A stretch of DNA of 32,903 bases from Eubacteriales bacterium (GTDB taxonomy: Bacteria; Bacillota; Clostridia; Lachnospirales; Lachnospiraceae): contig JAUNDE010000021.1 of NCBI GenBank assembly GCA_030526265.1, positions 1-32,903 of the forward strand, written 5' to 3'. Position numbers and translations under genes: made by a program. Positions 1-9,221 of the stretch are shown here, piece after piece. The notes beneath the pieces were generated by a model that saw only the letters and a list, made by a program, of their open reading frames with translations, was not told where the DNA came from and did no database searches. Each line of letters begins with the position of its first letter. The stretch's first letter is position 1.

Positions 1-84
1 AAGGAACAGAAATTCAGTATTTTCAAGCTTTTGACTATTAATCAGCAGACACTAATTAATATAATTATCACATTAACATAATTG

Positions 85-137
85 AAAAAAGTATTATCCG
101 GCATACAGATTATATTTACCGGATAATACTTTTCTTT
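85..137 (-). terminator. Bidirectional intrinsic terminator after rsfS
   Basis: A perfect 15-bp stem (87-101 with 119-133, AAAAGTATTATCCGG and its complement) encloses a 17-nt loop and has T-rich tracts on both sides, so it can stop transcription from either direction. It lies about 45 bases past the rsfS stop and closes the ribosome-assembly operon. Bases 1-84 beyond it are A/T-rich and show no gene or clear promoter. Confidence 0.85.
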
Positions 138-180
138 TATTTCTTTATTTCAGTTAAGAAGTCAATAATGTAATCAAACT

Positions 181-531
181 CTAAATCTCTTCTCTGGATA
201 CTTCTTTGCCATCATGCCAGATATGCTCCAGATTGTAAAAGCTTCTGTTTTCTTTATCAAATACGTGGACAATAACATCTGTATAGTCTAAAAGAACCCA
301 AGGACAGTTGTTTCCTCCTTCTCGCTGTTTCAACTCATATCCTGCAGTATGCATCTTCTCTTCCACGTTATCTACAAGAGCACTGACCTGGCTGTTGCTA
401 CTGCCCGTAGCAATAATAAAATAGTCTGCGATAGGAGAAACATCTGAGATATCAATAATTGAAATATTCAATCCCTTTTTTTCGTCTAAAGCATCATATG
501 CAATCGCTGCCATTTTCTTTGCATCGTTCAT
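181..531 (-). CDS. rsfS: Ribosomal silencing factor RsfS
   Basis: RsfS (YbeB/Iojap family) binds L14 on the 50S subunit and blocks subunit joining when nutrients are short. The 116 residues match the usual compact single-domain size. The family motif DYFIIATGSS lies near residues 36-45, and the C-terminal half carries the typical WVLLDYTDVIVHVF strand pair followed by the YNLEHIW end. It is the last gene of the rplU...rsfS cluster and follows yqeK by 21 bases, the order expected in Firmicutes (nadD-yqeK-rsfS). Recognition is by family memory; the motif match is strong. Confidence 0.95.
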   Translation of the reverse strand: MNDAKKMAAIAYDALDEKKGLNISIIDISDVSPIADYFIIATGSSNSQVSALVDNVEEKMHTAGYELKQREGGNNCPWVLLDYTDVIVHVFDKENRSFYNLEHIWHDGKEVSREEI

Positions 532-552
532 CTTATTTCCTCCAAAATAGGT

Positions 553-1134
553 TTATTTGAGTTCCATTTTATTTTTATAAAAATTATACGTCTCTTCTGT
601 TTGTGGGTCAATTGGAATTTTTCTTGATTTCAAATACGAAAGCGAGTCTTCCAACAAACGATAAATACATTTATCCAAGTCCTCAAATGCAAGTTTTCGA
701 ACAACAGGCATATTTGGGAGTGGTCTTCTGTTAGGTTCAATAAAATCAGCAATATAAACAATCTTCTGAATATCTGTCATGTCTGGTTGCCCTGTTGTAT
801 GAGATCTGATTGCATCTAAAATCTCAGTATCAGATATATGATATTTTGTTTCTGCAAAATATGCTCCTAACTTTGCATGAAGCAGTCCTGGATTAGCCAT
901 TTCTACTTCTTTAATTGGAATATTATTCTTTTTGCATATTCTTATTTTCTTATCACCTGGAATGCATTTTGCGCAATCATGCAATAGACCACCGATCATG
1001 GCTTTTTCGATATTAGCCCCATGACACATAGCAAGTGAACCTGCTGTATACATAACACCAAGTGTATGATTATATCGATTCTCATCCAAATATCTTTTTA
1101 CTTTTCTCTGTATTTTTTCAATTCTTTCGTTCAT
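553..1134 (-). CDS. yqeK: YqeK-type HD-domain hydrolase (diadenosine tetraphosphatase)
   Basis: This 193-residue HD-superfamily protein belongs to the YqeK family, whose studied members cleave Ap4A symmetrically into two ADP and use a metal centre. Visible ligands are His23 (YNHTLGV), the HD pair His52-Asp53 (GLLHDCAK), and further His residues in LLHAKLGAYFA and RSHTTGQP in the middle. A late Asp in YIADFIEP completes the usual set. It sits between nadD and rsfS, the standard Firmicute arrangement, about 20 bases from each, so it is almost certainly cotranscribed. The family is clear; the Ap4A activity is inferred from homologues. Confidence 0.93.
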   Translation of the reverse strand: MNERIEKIQRKVKRYLDENRYNHTLGVMYTAGSLAMCHGANIEKAMIGGLLHDCAKCIPGDKKIRICKKNNIPIKEVEMANPGLLHAKLGAYFAETKYHISDTEILDAIRSHTTGQPDMTDIQKIVYIADFIEPNRRPLPNMPVVRKLAFEDLDKCIYRLLEDSLSYLKSRKIPIDPQTEETYNFYKNKMELK

Positions 1135-1154
1135 TGCAATTTACGCTCCATATT

Positions 1155-1760
1155 TTAACAATACAGTTGATGTTTTTTAATATAGTCTATCACATTTTCA
1201 TGAATTTTGTCCCCTACAGGACGATTATTCTTAATATCTTCACGCAACTGGCTGGATGAAACATCCACAAGCGGCGTGTTCAATAGTCTGATATCTGCAT
1301 TATATTTCTGATTTAATTCCTCAATTTGTTTTTTCATAACAGATTGACAATTCATTTCATCACGAAATGCCGCAAGCATTGTACATGTTTTTAATAAACG
1401 TTCCGGCTTCATCCAAGATTCAATTGAAGACAAAGAATCGGCACCAATAATAAAATAAAACTCATGTTCCGGATATTTATTATGAAAATATTCCATCGTC
1501 TGGTAAGAATATGAAATCTCTTTTCTGTTTATTTCATGCTCCTGCAATTTAAATTGTGGATAATCTTTAATTGCAAGAGCTACCATCTCACTTCTTATTT
1601 TTGCATCTGTTCGATTCAAATTATCTTGTTTATGAGGTGGATTGCCGTTTGGCATGAACCATACCTCGTCCAGATCAAACTGTCGGTATGCATATTCTCC
1701 CAACATAATATGTCCATTATGAATCGGATCAAACGTTCCGCCCATTATACCTATTCTCAT
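1155..1760 (-). CDS. nadD: Nicotinate-mononucleotide adenylyltransferase NadD
   Basis: NadD joins ATP and nicotinate mononucleotide to form deamido-NAD in cytosolic NAD synthesis. The N-terminal nucleotidyltransferase signature GGTFDPIHNGH is intact (about residues 7-17), with WFMPNGNPPHK and FIIGADS in the middle. The C-terminal SSSQLRE segment corresponds to the ISSTxIR phosphate-binding motif. I chose the second of two adjacent ATG codons (1760 rather than 1763), because GGAG then lies 5 instead of 2 bases ahead; this gives 201 residues. It is flanked by yhbY and yqeK in the same operon. Confidence 0.94.
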   Translation of the reverse strand: MRIGIMGGTFDPIHNGHIMLGEYAYRQFDLDEVWFMPNGNPPHKQDNLNRTDAKIRSEMVALAIKDYPQFKLQEHEINRKEISYSYQTMEYFHNKYPEHEFYFIIGADSLSSIESWMKPERLLKTCTMLAAFRDEMNCQSVMKKQIEELNQKYNADIRLLNTPLVDVSSSQLREDIKNNRPVGDKIHENVIDYIKKHQLYC

Positions 1761-1801
1761 CATTTCTCCAATAATTCGCAGATTTTGTTTACATATTATT
1801 T

Positions 1802-2092
1802 TTATGGTAACTGAATCTTTTTCTTGTCGTCTTTTCCTTCTTTGTAAAGAACAATTTTCTTTCCAATCACCTGTACGACCTGAGATCTTGTTCTCTCTGC
1901 GAGCATTACTGCAAGTTCTTTCGGATCGTCAAGACAGTTCTGAAGAACACTGATCTTGATCAATTCTCTTGCTTCCAAAGCTTCAGAAATTGCATTTGTA
2001 AATTCAGGTGTCATACTGTTTTTACCAATCTGAAAGATTGGATCCATTGTCATTGCAAGACTTTTTAAATATGCTCTCTGTTTTGTTGTCAT
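1802..2092 (-). CDS. yhbY: YhbY-family CRM-domain RNA-binding protein
   Basis: This small protein of about 96 residues is made of a single CRM domain. Homologues associate with pre-50S particles and are thought to help assembly. Typical features are the MTTKQRAYLKSLAM start, the QIGKNSMTPEF segment, the LKISVLQN-like strand region (LIKISVLQN), and VVQVIGKKIVLY towards the end. The third codon ATG (2092) is preferred over 2098, because GAGG then lies at a normal distance and the family usually begins MTxKQRA. It follows obgE directly and fits a ribosome-assembly cluster. Confidence 0.9.
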   Translation of the reverse strand: MTTKQRAYLKSLAMTMDPIFQIGKNSMTPEFTNAISEALEARELIKISVLQNCLDDPKELAVMLAERTRSQVVQVIGKKIVLYKEGKDDKKKIQLP

Positions 2093-2106
2093 ATTCATAT
2101 TCCTCT

Positions 2107-3408
<1,302 letters not shown>

Positions 3409-3410
3409 TT

Positions 3411-3459
3411 AAAAAACAAAGTGCTGTTCAACAACTGTATTCAGTCGTCGCGCAGCACT
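3411..3459 (-). terminator. Hairpin terminator between rpmA and obgE
   Basis: Arms AGTGCTG/CAGCACT enclose a second stem, CGACGACTG against CAGTTGTTG with AATA loop, and the minus strand continues TTTGTTTTTT. It is a strong intrinsic-terminator shape placed inside the rplU-to-rsfS operon, 20 bases past the rpmA stop. It probably lowers expression of obgE and downstream genes relative to the ribosomal proteins. Confidence 0.85.
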
Positions 3460-3478
3460 CCGCAGTCATTACATCATA

Positions 3479-3763
3479 TTACTCTGCTACTGGATAGATA
3501 GAAACCTGTTTCTTATCTCTTCCTTTTCTTTCAAAGCGTACTACACCGTCAACCAGTGCGAACAATGTATCATCTCCACCACGTCCAACATTTGTACCTG
3601 GGTGAATCTTTGTTCCACGCTGTCTGTAAAGGATATTACCAGCTTTAACGAACTGTCCGTCAGCTCTCTTGGCACCTAATCTCTTAGACTCAGAGTCACG
3701 ACCGTTCTTTGTAGAACCTACTCCTTTTTTATGAGCGAAATACTGAAGGTTTAATTTCATCAT
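3479..3763 (-). CDS. rpmA: 50S ribosomal protein L27 with cleavable N-terminus
   Basis: L27 lies at the peptidyl-transferase centre of the 50S subunit. This 94-residue form starts MMKLNLQYF and then [15 protein letters not shown], which is the Firmicute pattern in which the first residues up to Tyr-Phe are removed by the protease Prp before the mature N-terminus (AHKKG) can reach the catalytic centre. The prp gene is directly upstream (gap 5 bases), matching that dependence. GGAGGTG lies 8 bases ahead of the first ATG. A strong terminator follows at 3411-3459. Confidence 0.97.
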   Translation of the reverse strand: MMKLNLQYFAHKKGVGSTKNGRDSESKRLGAKRADGQFVKAGNILYRQRGTKIHPGTNVGRGGDDTLFALVDGVVRFERKGRDKKQVSIYPVAE

Positions 3764-3768
3764 GGTTG

Positions 3769-4098
3769 TTACACCTCCTCGATTATTAACTGAATATATT
3801 TTGCATAATTTTCATCTTCAACCATACTGTTTATTCCGAGTATCATTGAAGATATCAACAGCTCGGTTTTATCATTGATCTCGTTCAATCGAAAATCAAT
3901 CAGACCTTCCTCTTCGTCTGTTACCAGACTTGACTCTGCGCCGGCAAATGCATCGATCGAATTGATCGTATTAATGATCAACACCGAAAGTGCTGCACAG
4001 ACAATGTCTTCGCCTTCCTCTGCATAACCCGCATGTCCGATCGTCGTAAAACCGATATTTTCATTCTTTTTGTTACGATAAATCGTTACAGTAGTCAA
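3769..4098 (-). CDS. prp: Ribosomal-processing cysteine protease Prp
   Basis: Prp trims the N-terminal extension of L27 in Firmicutes and related groups. The catalytic dyad is visible: His in [17 protein letters not shown] (GHAGYA) and Cys in DIVCAALS, with the conserved acidic segment between them. The 109-residue length is normal for the family. The start codon is TTG (minus strand GGAG, 8 bases, TTG ACT ACT); no ATG lies near the family's usual N-terminus. It is encoded between its substrate rpmA and rplU, the classical L21-Prp-L27 arrangement. Confidence 0.94.
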   Translation of the reverse strand: MTTVTIYRNKKNENIGFTTIGHAGYAEEGEDIVCAALSVLIINTINSIDAFAGAESSLVTDEEEGLIDFRLNEINDKTELLISSMILGINSMVEDENYAKYIQLIIEEV

Positions 4099-4113
4099 TG
4101 TAAAATCTCCGGA

Positions 4114-4422
4114 TTAAGCGTTGATTTTCTCGATCTTAACAGCTGTGTACTGCTGTCTGTGACCATTTTTCTTATGGTATCCAGATTTTCTCTTATACTT
4201 GTAAACGATCACTTTTTTAGCTTTTCCGTTCTCGATTACGGAAGCTTCAACAGTTGCTCCTGCTACTGTTGGGTTTCCAACCTTTAACTCGCTGTCGCTA
4301 ACTGCAAGCACCTGGTCAAATGTATAAGTCTCACCAGCTTCGACACCAAGTTTCTCTACTCTAATGATATCGCCTTCAGCTACTTTGTACTGTTTACCAC
4401 CTGTTGCTATAATTGCGTACAT
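4114..4422 (-). CDS. rplU: 50S ribosomal protein L21
   Basis: L21 binds 23S rRNA in the large subunit. The start [14 protein letters not shown] and the C-terminal [18 protein letters not shown] are diagnostic. The start chosen is the ATG at 4422 (102 residues), because AGGAGGT precedes it at ideal spacing and L21 begins MYAII; a longer reading frame to 4452 would include the ribosome binding site as codons. It is the first gene of the rplU-prp-rpmA-obgE-yhbY-nadD-yqeK-rsfS series, with a promoter at 4513-4541 and a structured leader. Confidence 0.97.
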   Translation of the reverse strand: MYAIIATGGKQYKVAEGDIIRVEKLGVEAGETYTFDQVLAVSDSELKVGNPTVAGATVEASVIENGKAKKVIVYKYKRKSGYHKKNGHRQQYTAVKIEKINA

Positions 4423-4512
4423 ATGGCACCTCCTATTATCATTACTCGCCAATTACGGTGATTGTAAATCATTTTACAATACTTTTTACCTCATTGTGCG
4501 GCATACTGGACT
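4423..4512 (-). promoter_or_regulatory. rplU 5' leader with hairpin, possible L21 leader element
   Basis: The leader between the predicted start site and L21 is about 85 bases and contains an uninterrupted 8-bp stem (4461-4468 with 4473-4480, ATTGTAAA, loop ATGA on the minus strand) without a following T tract, so it is not a terminator. Clostridia and bacilli often carry an L21 leader RNA at this position. I cannot confirm the covariance-model match by eye. Confidence 0.45.
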
Positions 4513-4541
4513 ATAATATCATAAGAAACCTCTTAACGCAA
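4513..4541 (-). promoter_or_regulatory. Candidate sigma-A promoter for rplU operon
   Basis: The minus strand reads TTGCGT, 17 bases, TATTAT (4536-4541 and 4513-4518). The -10 matches 5 of 6 consensus bases. The -35 lies in the loop and 3' arm of the hairpin that follows asnA, so terminator and promoter overlap. Confidence 0.6.
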
Positions 4542-4549
4542 GAGGTTTC
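4525..4549 (-). terminator. Hairpin after asnA, probable terminator
   Basis: A perfect 10-bp stem, GAAACCTCTT with AAGAGGTTTC around a 5-base loop, lies about 65 bases past the asnA stop. On the minus strand it is followed by TTATGATATTAT, which is only moderately T-rich, so termination may be partial. Confidence 0.5.
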
Positions 4550-4613
4550 CTGAAATTTCTTGATTTTTATTTTTATTTACATAAATATTTTATGTATATC
4601 AGTTTGCGGTTTT

Positions 4614-5624
4614 TTACAATAACTGAATTCCATGTTCTTCTGCTTCACACATCATTTCTTCCGGCCAGATCGATGACTGTACCTCTCCAATATGCGCTTT
4701 TCTCAGATAATACATACAGATACGTGACTGACCGATTCCTCCACCGATCGTATATGGAAGCTCGCCATTTAACAGTGATTTCTGGAATGTAAGTTCTTTT
4801 CTTTCTTCACATCCCGCAAGCTTTAACTGTCTCATAAGAGACTCCTCATCCACGCGGATACCCATGGAAGAAAGTTCAAGTGCAATATCAAGAACCGGAT
4901 AATACACAATAATATCTCCGTTCAATTCCCAGTCATCATAATCCGGTGCTCTGCCGTCGTGTTTTTCTCCGGATGCAAGAATCTTTCCGATCTGTGAAAT
5001 AAACACTGCGCCTTTTGCTTTTGCAATCTCATGTTCTCTTTCCTTCGCTGTAAGATCCGGATACATGTATTCCAGTTCCTGAGATGTAATAAAGTAAATA
5101 TCATCCGGAAGCATTGGCTCAATGTAGTTGTATCTTCTTGCCATGTATTCTTCTGTATCCTTTAAGGCTGCATATACTTTGCGAACTGTATACTGCAATG
5201 TCTCTGTATTTCTCTCTTCTTTGGAGATTACTTTTTCCCAGTCCCACTGATCCACATAAATGGAGTGAATGTTGTCTGTGTCTTCATCTCTTCTAATCGC
5301 ACTCATATCAGTATAAAGACCTTCTCCGGAATGGAAACCGTATTTTTTCAGTGCATACCGCTTCCATTTTGCGAGCGAATGCACGATCTCAGCGACATCA
5401 TCATTCTGTTCCTTGATTCCGAATGCAACCGGGCGCTCAACTCCATTCAGGTTGTCATTCAGTCCTGTCTCCGGTTTTACAAAAAGCGGAGCAGATACAC
5501 GGGTCAAATGAAGATTTTTTGCCAACGAAGTCTGAAAATGATCCTTTACTTCTTTGATGGCAACTTCTGTTTCACGGATCGTAAGTGGTGAGGAATACAC
5601 CTTTGGTATAATCATATTTGACAT
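4614..5624 (-). CDS. asnA: Aspartate--ammonia ligase (asparagine synthetase A)
   Basis: AsnA makes asparagine from aspartate, ammonia and ATP; it is related to class II aminoacyl-tRNA synthetases. Diagnostic stretches are [50 protein letters not shown] and the C-terminal [15 protein letters not shown]. At 336 residues it is full length. GGAG lies 8 bases before ATG. It is the last gene of a ybaK-lysC-amidohydrolase-asnA series with small gaps, which places an aspartate-using enzyme next to aspartate kinase. Confidence 0.97.
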   Translation of the reverse strand: MSNMIIPKVYSSPLTIRETEVAIKEVKDHFQTSLAKNLHLTRVSAPLFVKPETGLNDNLNGVERPVAFGIKEQNDDVAEIVHSLAKWKRYALKKYGFHSGEGLYTDMSAIRRDEDTDNIHSIYVDQWDWEKVISKEERNTETLQYTVRKVYAALKDTEEYMARRYNYIEPMLPDDIYFITSQELEYMYPDLTAKEREHEIAKAKGAVFISQIGKILASGEKHDGRAPDYDDWELNGDIIVYYPVLDIALELSSMGIRVDEESLMRQLKLAGCEERKELTFQKSLLNGELPYTIGGGIGQSRICMYYLRKAHIGEVQSSIWPEEMMCEAEEHGIQLL

Positions 5625-5645
5625 CTTTGACTCTCCTATCTGTTA

Positions 5646-6494
5646 TTATTTATTCTGATGACTTTCCTGCATAACTTTAATTCCAAGCAGATTTTCTGCA
5701 TTTGTATGGAAAATCATTTGTTTTTCTTCCTCTTTCATATCAAGCGCACGGACATGAGCAATGAATTCCTTCTGGCTTGCCCATGGACAATCCGATGCGA
5801 ACAGGATCTTTTCGATACCATGTTTTCTCGAAATACGAATAAACTGTTCGTCAGAAATACACGTCATACTTTCTTTGGAAGCCTGATCGTCATTTCTGAA
5901 AATCACTCCCGTATCAAACCATACCGGAAGACCTGTCAGATATTTTTCGACATCATCCCACATCCGGTATCCACCCATGTGAGCCAATACAAGTTTTTCC
6001 GGTTTAACATCTTCATATAAGTCTAAAACCAACTCCGGAGAACAGTAACGAATATCCGGAGAACTCGGATCATATCCCGCATGCACGCTGACGATCAGTC
6101 CAAGTTCCGACGCACAGGAAATGATTCTTTTATAATGGATATCATTGATAAATGTGGACTGATAATCCGGGTGAAGCTTGATTCCCAGGAATCCATTTGC
6201 TTTTAAGTATTGTAATTTTTCATTATAATCTTCTGTATCCGGATGAATTCCGCCAAATGAAAGAAGATGATCTCCTCTGAATTGCATTGCATAATGATTG
6301 ATCGACTCAAACTGCTCCGGTTTCGTGGCAACCGGAAGTACAATCGCACAGTCAATTCCCGCTTCTATGGTAGATGCCCGAAGTCCCTGTGCTGTTCCGT
6401 CTGTGTAAGCTGATGCCTTGTTATATTCCGTAAGCTTTGCAATTGTTTTGTGAGCAATTTTATCCGGAAACATATGCGTGTGAAAATCAATCAT
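5646..6494 (-). CDS. Amidohydrolase-2 family metal-dependent hydrolase
   Basis: This is a 282-residue TIM-barrel metallohydrolase of the PF04909 type. Visible metal or catalytic residues are His5 and His7 (DFHTH), the KLHPDYQ strand, VHAGYD (His), LAHMGG (His) and FASDCPW (Asp) near the C-terminus, so the active site appears complete. No signal peptide is seen, so it is cytosolic. The substrate is unknown; relatives include decarboxylases and hydrolases of small ring compounds or amides. It begins 4 bases after lysC ends and is followed by asnA, which hints at a role around aspartate metabolism, but that is only context. Confidence 0.85.
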   Translation of the reverse strand: MIDFHTHMFPDKIAHKTIAKLTEYNKASAYTDGTAQGLRASTIEAGIDCAIVLPVATKPEQFESINHYAMQFRGDHLLSFGGIHPDTEDYNEKLQYLKANGFLGIKLHPDYQSTFINDIHYKRIISCASELGLIVSVHAGYDPSSPDIRYCSPELVLDLYEDVKPEKLVLAHMGGYRMWDDVEKYLTGLPVWFDTGVIFRNDDQASKESMTCISDEQFIRISRKHGIEKILFASDCPWASQKEFIAHVRALDMKEEEKQMIFHTNAENLLGIKVMQESHQNK

Positions 6495-6498
6495 GGTT

Positions 6499-7818
6499 CT
6501 ACACCTGCGTCACTACAAAAATATCGTAAATCGCTTTGATCGCTGTCTCAAAGTCGCGGTTACGGACTCCGATGATAATATTCAGCTCACTTGATCCCTG
6601 ATCAATCATTCTGACATTTACATTTGCATGTGCAAGTGCTGAGAATATTCTTCCTGAAGTACCTCTTGCAGACTTCATACCACGTCCAACAACTGCAATC
6701 AATGCAAGATCGGATTCCATTTCCACGAAATCAGGTTCAACCGCACGGTGGATCCCGGCAACAACCTTCTGCTCCTTGTCAACGAAGTCGTCCTGGTGAG
6801 CAAGAATGGTCATGGTATCAATTCCTGAAGGCATATGCTCGATGGAAACGCCATTCTCTGCAAATACCTGCAGAACCTTCATACAGAAACCAACCTGTGA
6901 GTTCATCATAGCTTTTTCGATGGTTACAGATGCAAAATCTTTCTTTCCGGCAATACCGGTGATCACAAAACGAGGCTTTCTGCATGTGGCCTCAACGATC
7001 AATGTACCTTTTTCTTCCGGTGCATTTGTGTTGCGGATATTGATCGGGATTCCTTCTTTGCGAACCGGGAAAATGGCATCTTCATGAAGAACCGATGCAC
7101 CCATGTAAGAAAGCTCACGAAGCTCTTTGTATGTAATGACATCAATCGATTTCGGATTTTTTACAATGCGTGGATCCGCGATCATAAAGCCGGATACATC
7201 TGTCCAGTTCTCGTATACATCTGCATGGACGGCTCTCGCAACGATCGAACCGGTAACGTCCGATCCTCCTCTGGAAAATGTCTTGACTTTTCCGTCAGCA
7301 CCCTGTCCATAGAATCCTGGAACAACTGCTTTACCCGCTTTCATCAGACGTTCTGATAAGACTGTATTTGTCTTTTCAGCATCTAGATTTCCATTCTCAT
7401 CAAAAAATATCACTTCCGCAGAATCAATGAACTCATATCCAAGATAATTTGCCATAATGATTCCATTCAGATACTCTCCACGTGAAGCAGCGTAATCTCT
7501 GCCTTCTTTTTTTGCGAATTTTTCACGAATCACACTGAATTCATCATCCAGACTGAGATCAAGTCCCAGTCCGTCAATGATTTCCTGATAACGATCTTTG
7601 ATTTTCTGAAGCTGTTCTTCAAACTTTTTCCCTTTTACAGCAAGATGATAACAGCTGTAAAGCATATCTGTAACTTTTGTGTCTTCGGAAAATCTCTTGC
7701 CGGGAGCAGATGGTACAACAAAACGTCTGGCTTCATCCTGACGGATAATTTTGCCGACTTTCTGAAACTGTTCTGCACTTGCCAATGAGCTTCCACCAAA
7801 TTTTACAACCTTTTTCAT
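6499..7818 (-). CDS. lysC: Aspartate kinase (aspartokinase)
   Basis: The enzyme phosphorylates aspartate, the first step to lysine, threonine, methionine and diaminopimelate. The kinase domain opens with VVKFGGSSLAS and contains SRGEYLNG, FSRGGSDVTGS and the ADPRIV motif. Two regulatory ACT domains occupy about residues 300-439 (VTIEKAMMN..., LIAVVGRGM...), so feedback control by an end product is likely. It is monofunctional, with no homoserine dehydrogenase part. GGAGG lies about 10 bases upstream of ATG. It is cotranscribed with an amidohydrolase and asnA. The isozyme type cannot be told from sequence alone. Confidence 0.95.
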   Translation of the reverse strand: MKKVVKFGGSSLASAEQFQKVGKIIRQDEARRFVVPSAPGKRFSEDTKVTDMLYSCYHLAVKGKKFEEQLQKIKDRYQEIIDGLGLDLSLDDEFSVIREKFAKKEGRDYAASRGEYLNGIIMANYLGYEFIDSAEVIFFDENGNLDAEKTNTVLSERLMKAGKAVVPGFYGQGADGKVKTFSRGGSDVTGSIVARAVHADVYENWTDVSGFMIADPRIVKNPKSIDVITYKELRELSYMGASVLHEDAIFPVRKEGIPINIRNTNAPEEKGTLIVEATCRKPRFVITGIAGKKDFASVTIEKAMMNSQVGFCMKVLQVFAENGVSIEHMPSGIDTMTILAHQDDFVDKEQKVVAGIHRAVEPDFVEMESDLALIAVVGRGMKSARGTSGRIFSALAHANVNVRMIDQGSSELNIIIGVRNRDFETAIKAIYDIFVVTQV

Positions 7819-7869
7819 TTATGGTATTCCTCCACTTTATCTTTATTCCTTTTAGATTTGAATATCAGT

Positions 7870-8352
7870 TTAATCACGAGTCACATCACCGAATCGTGCA
7901 TCTGCCGCCCTACAAAGATCAAACGGAGAAAGCTCGATCTGCATTCCGATCTTTCCCCCGCTCACAAAAATTGTAGCGAAGTCTTTGGCACTTTCGTGAA
8001 TAACCGTCGGAAAGGCTTTTTTCATCCCGATCGAGGTACATCCTCCCCTGACATATCCCGTCACCTTTGTGAGGTCTTTCAGCGGCAGCATCTCCAGCGA
8101 TTTCTCACCGACAATCTTTGCTGCTTTCTTAAAATCAATCTCTGCTTCGATCGGAATGACAAAAACATAATTGGCACGGCTCTTACCCGTTGTCACAATC
8201 GTCTTAAACACCTTTTCATGTGCCAGACCTAACGTATCTGCCGTCTGTATTCCATCTGTAAATTCATCACATTCATACGTCTGATACGAGTATTTTATTT
8301 TCATACGATCCAATATACGCATCGCATTTGTTTTCAATTCTTTTTTCGCCAT
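7870..8352 (-). CDS. ybaK: YbaK/EbsC-type Cys-tRNA(Pro) deacylase
   Basis: Proteins of this family clear Cys mischarged on tRNA-Pro, acting in trans with prolyl-tRNA synthetase. The 160 residues match family length. Recognisable segments are YVFVIPIEAEIDFKKAAK, the glycine-rich GYVRGGCTSIGMKK (the family's GYxxGGxSPxG loop, with Thr-Ser-Ile in place of Ser-Pro) and IFVSGGKIGMQIEL. It is the first gene of the aspartate operon and has a promoter at 8392-8421. The deacylase activity is inferred from the family. Confidence 0.88.
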   Translation of the reverse strand: MAKKELKTNAMRILDRMKIKYSYQTYECDEFTDGIQTADTLGLAHEKVFKTIVTTGKSRANYVFVIPIEAEIDFKKAAKIVGEKSLEMLPLKDLTKVTGYVRGGCTSIGMKKAFPTVIHESAKDFATIFVSGGKIGMQIELSPFDLCRAADARFGDVTRD

Positions 8353-8391
8353 AATGTTCTACCATTTTATATAAAACTTTTACAGTTTAAT

Positions 8392-8421
8392 ATGATAACA
8401 TGCTAATAAGTAATTATGCAA
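8392..8421 (-). promoter_or_regulatory. Candidate promoter for ybaK-lysC-asnA operon
   Basis: The minus strand reads TTGCAT, 18 bases, TATCAT, with TG one base before the -10 (extended -10). It starts just beyond the terminator of the preceding gene, and the predicted transcript begins about 35-40 bases before ybaK. Confidence 0.55.
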
Positions 8422-8422
8422 G

Positions 8423-8467
8423 AAAAAAGACACCATGAACGACAATTTTATCTGATATATGGTATCT
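8423..8467 (-). terminator. Intrinsic terminator after the DUF2344 gene
   Basis: Arms 8459-8467 and 8428-8436 (AGATACCAT against ATGGTGTCT, one G-T pair) form a 9-bp stem followed on the minus strand by TTTTTT. It lies about 10 bases past the stop of the DUF2344 gene and separates it from the ybaK operon. Confidence 0.75.
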
Positions 8468-8477
8468 TACTTTCCGG

Positions 8478-9221
8478 TTATATAATTTCATGCCCAAGTG
8501 ATTCGAGCGAAACATACTTTGGTTCTTCTGAATCCGGGTTCTTTGCAAACACTTCCACTCTGTGATAATGAAACGGCATTTCACTCTTTTGAACCTTCAG
8601 ATAATCTAAAAATGTGTCCATGACAAGATCCGGTTTCAGGTTGGATTCACTTCCAGTCGCAAGAAATAATCGAATTCCAGCTTCTTCCATGTGGAAACCA
8701 TAGATCATCGGTTTGATATCTACTTCTTTTTCGCTTTTCTTCGTTTTTTTCAAAACAACGATCTCATCCTGGCTCATAAAATCACAAATTGCAGATTCCC
8801 ACTCCTTTGGGAAAACAGGTGTCTTGCTGTGATGACCCGAAAGAGCATTTGTCTCCATCTCTTTTGGAACGATCAGATACTCTGCAGCTGCAACGATCGT
8901 CATGCCGCTGTATTTCTTATCTTCTGAGATTTCTTTGAAACTCACAACATCGATTCCGTCGACCATTGTCGCATTCAGCTGTTTTACTGCGTCGAAAGAA
9001 GCGATCGGTTCTTTCAGTTCAATGTCCAGATATTCGCCTTCACTTGTAATTCCAAGACCAAGCGGCTGTGCAAAAGACATGATCATATGCGGACTGTAGC
9101 CACCGGTAAATGCGATCGGGATATCCGCTCTTCGCATTGCCTTCTGAAAATATCTCATCACGTCAAGATGGCCTATAAATTTCAGTACTCCATATTTTCG
9201 AAATTTAATTCTTGCTTTCAA
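8478..9221 (-). CDS. TIGR03936/DUF2344 radical SAM-associated protein
   Basis: This protein of about 247 residues accompanies TIGR03960-type radical SAM enzymes in many bacteria; its biochemical role is not established. The family signature is the N-terminal KARIKFRKYGVLKFIGHLDVMRYFQ and the later GGYSPHMIMSFAQPLGLG. I place the start at TTG (9219-9221): GGAGGTG lies 6 bases ahead and the family begins with (M)KxRIKF. An ATG at 9317 would add 32 residues that are only another frame of the upstream gene. The TTG start gives a 17-base overlap with the radical SAM gene, implying translational coupling. A terminator follows. Confidence 0.88.
   Translation of the reverse strand: MKARIKFRKYGVLKFIGHLDVMRYFQKAMRRADIPIAFTGGYSPHMIMSFAQPLGLGITSEGEYLDIELKEPIASFDAVKQLNATMVDGIDVVSFKEISEDKKYSGMTIVAAAEYLIVPKEMETNALSGHHSKTPVFPKEWESAICDFMSQDEIVVLKKTKKSEKEVDIKPMIYGFHMEEAGIRLFLATGSESNLKPDLVMDTFLDYLKVQKSEMPFHYHRVEVFAKNPDSEEPKYVSLESLGHEII

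Noticed and set aside
4461-4480. Stem in the rplU leader as a terminator
   Set aside because: It is not followed by a T tract on either strand in the relevant direction.
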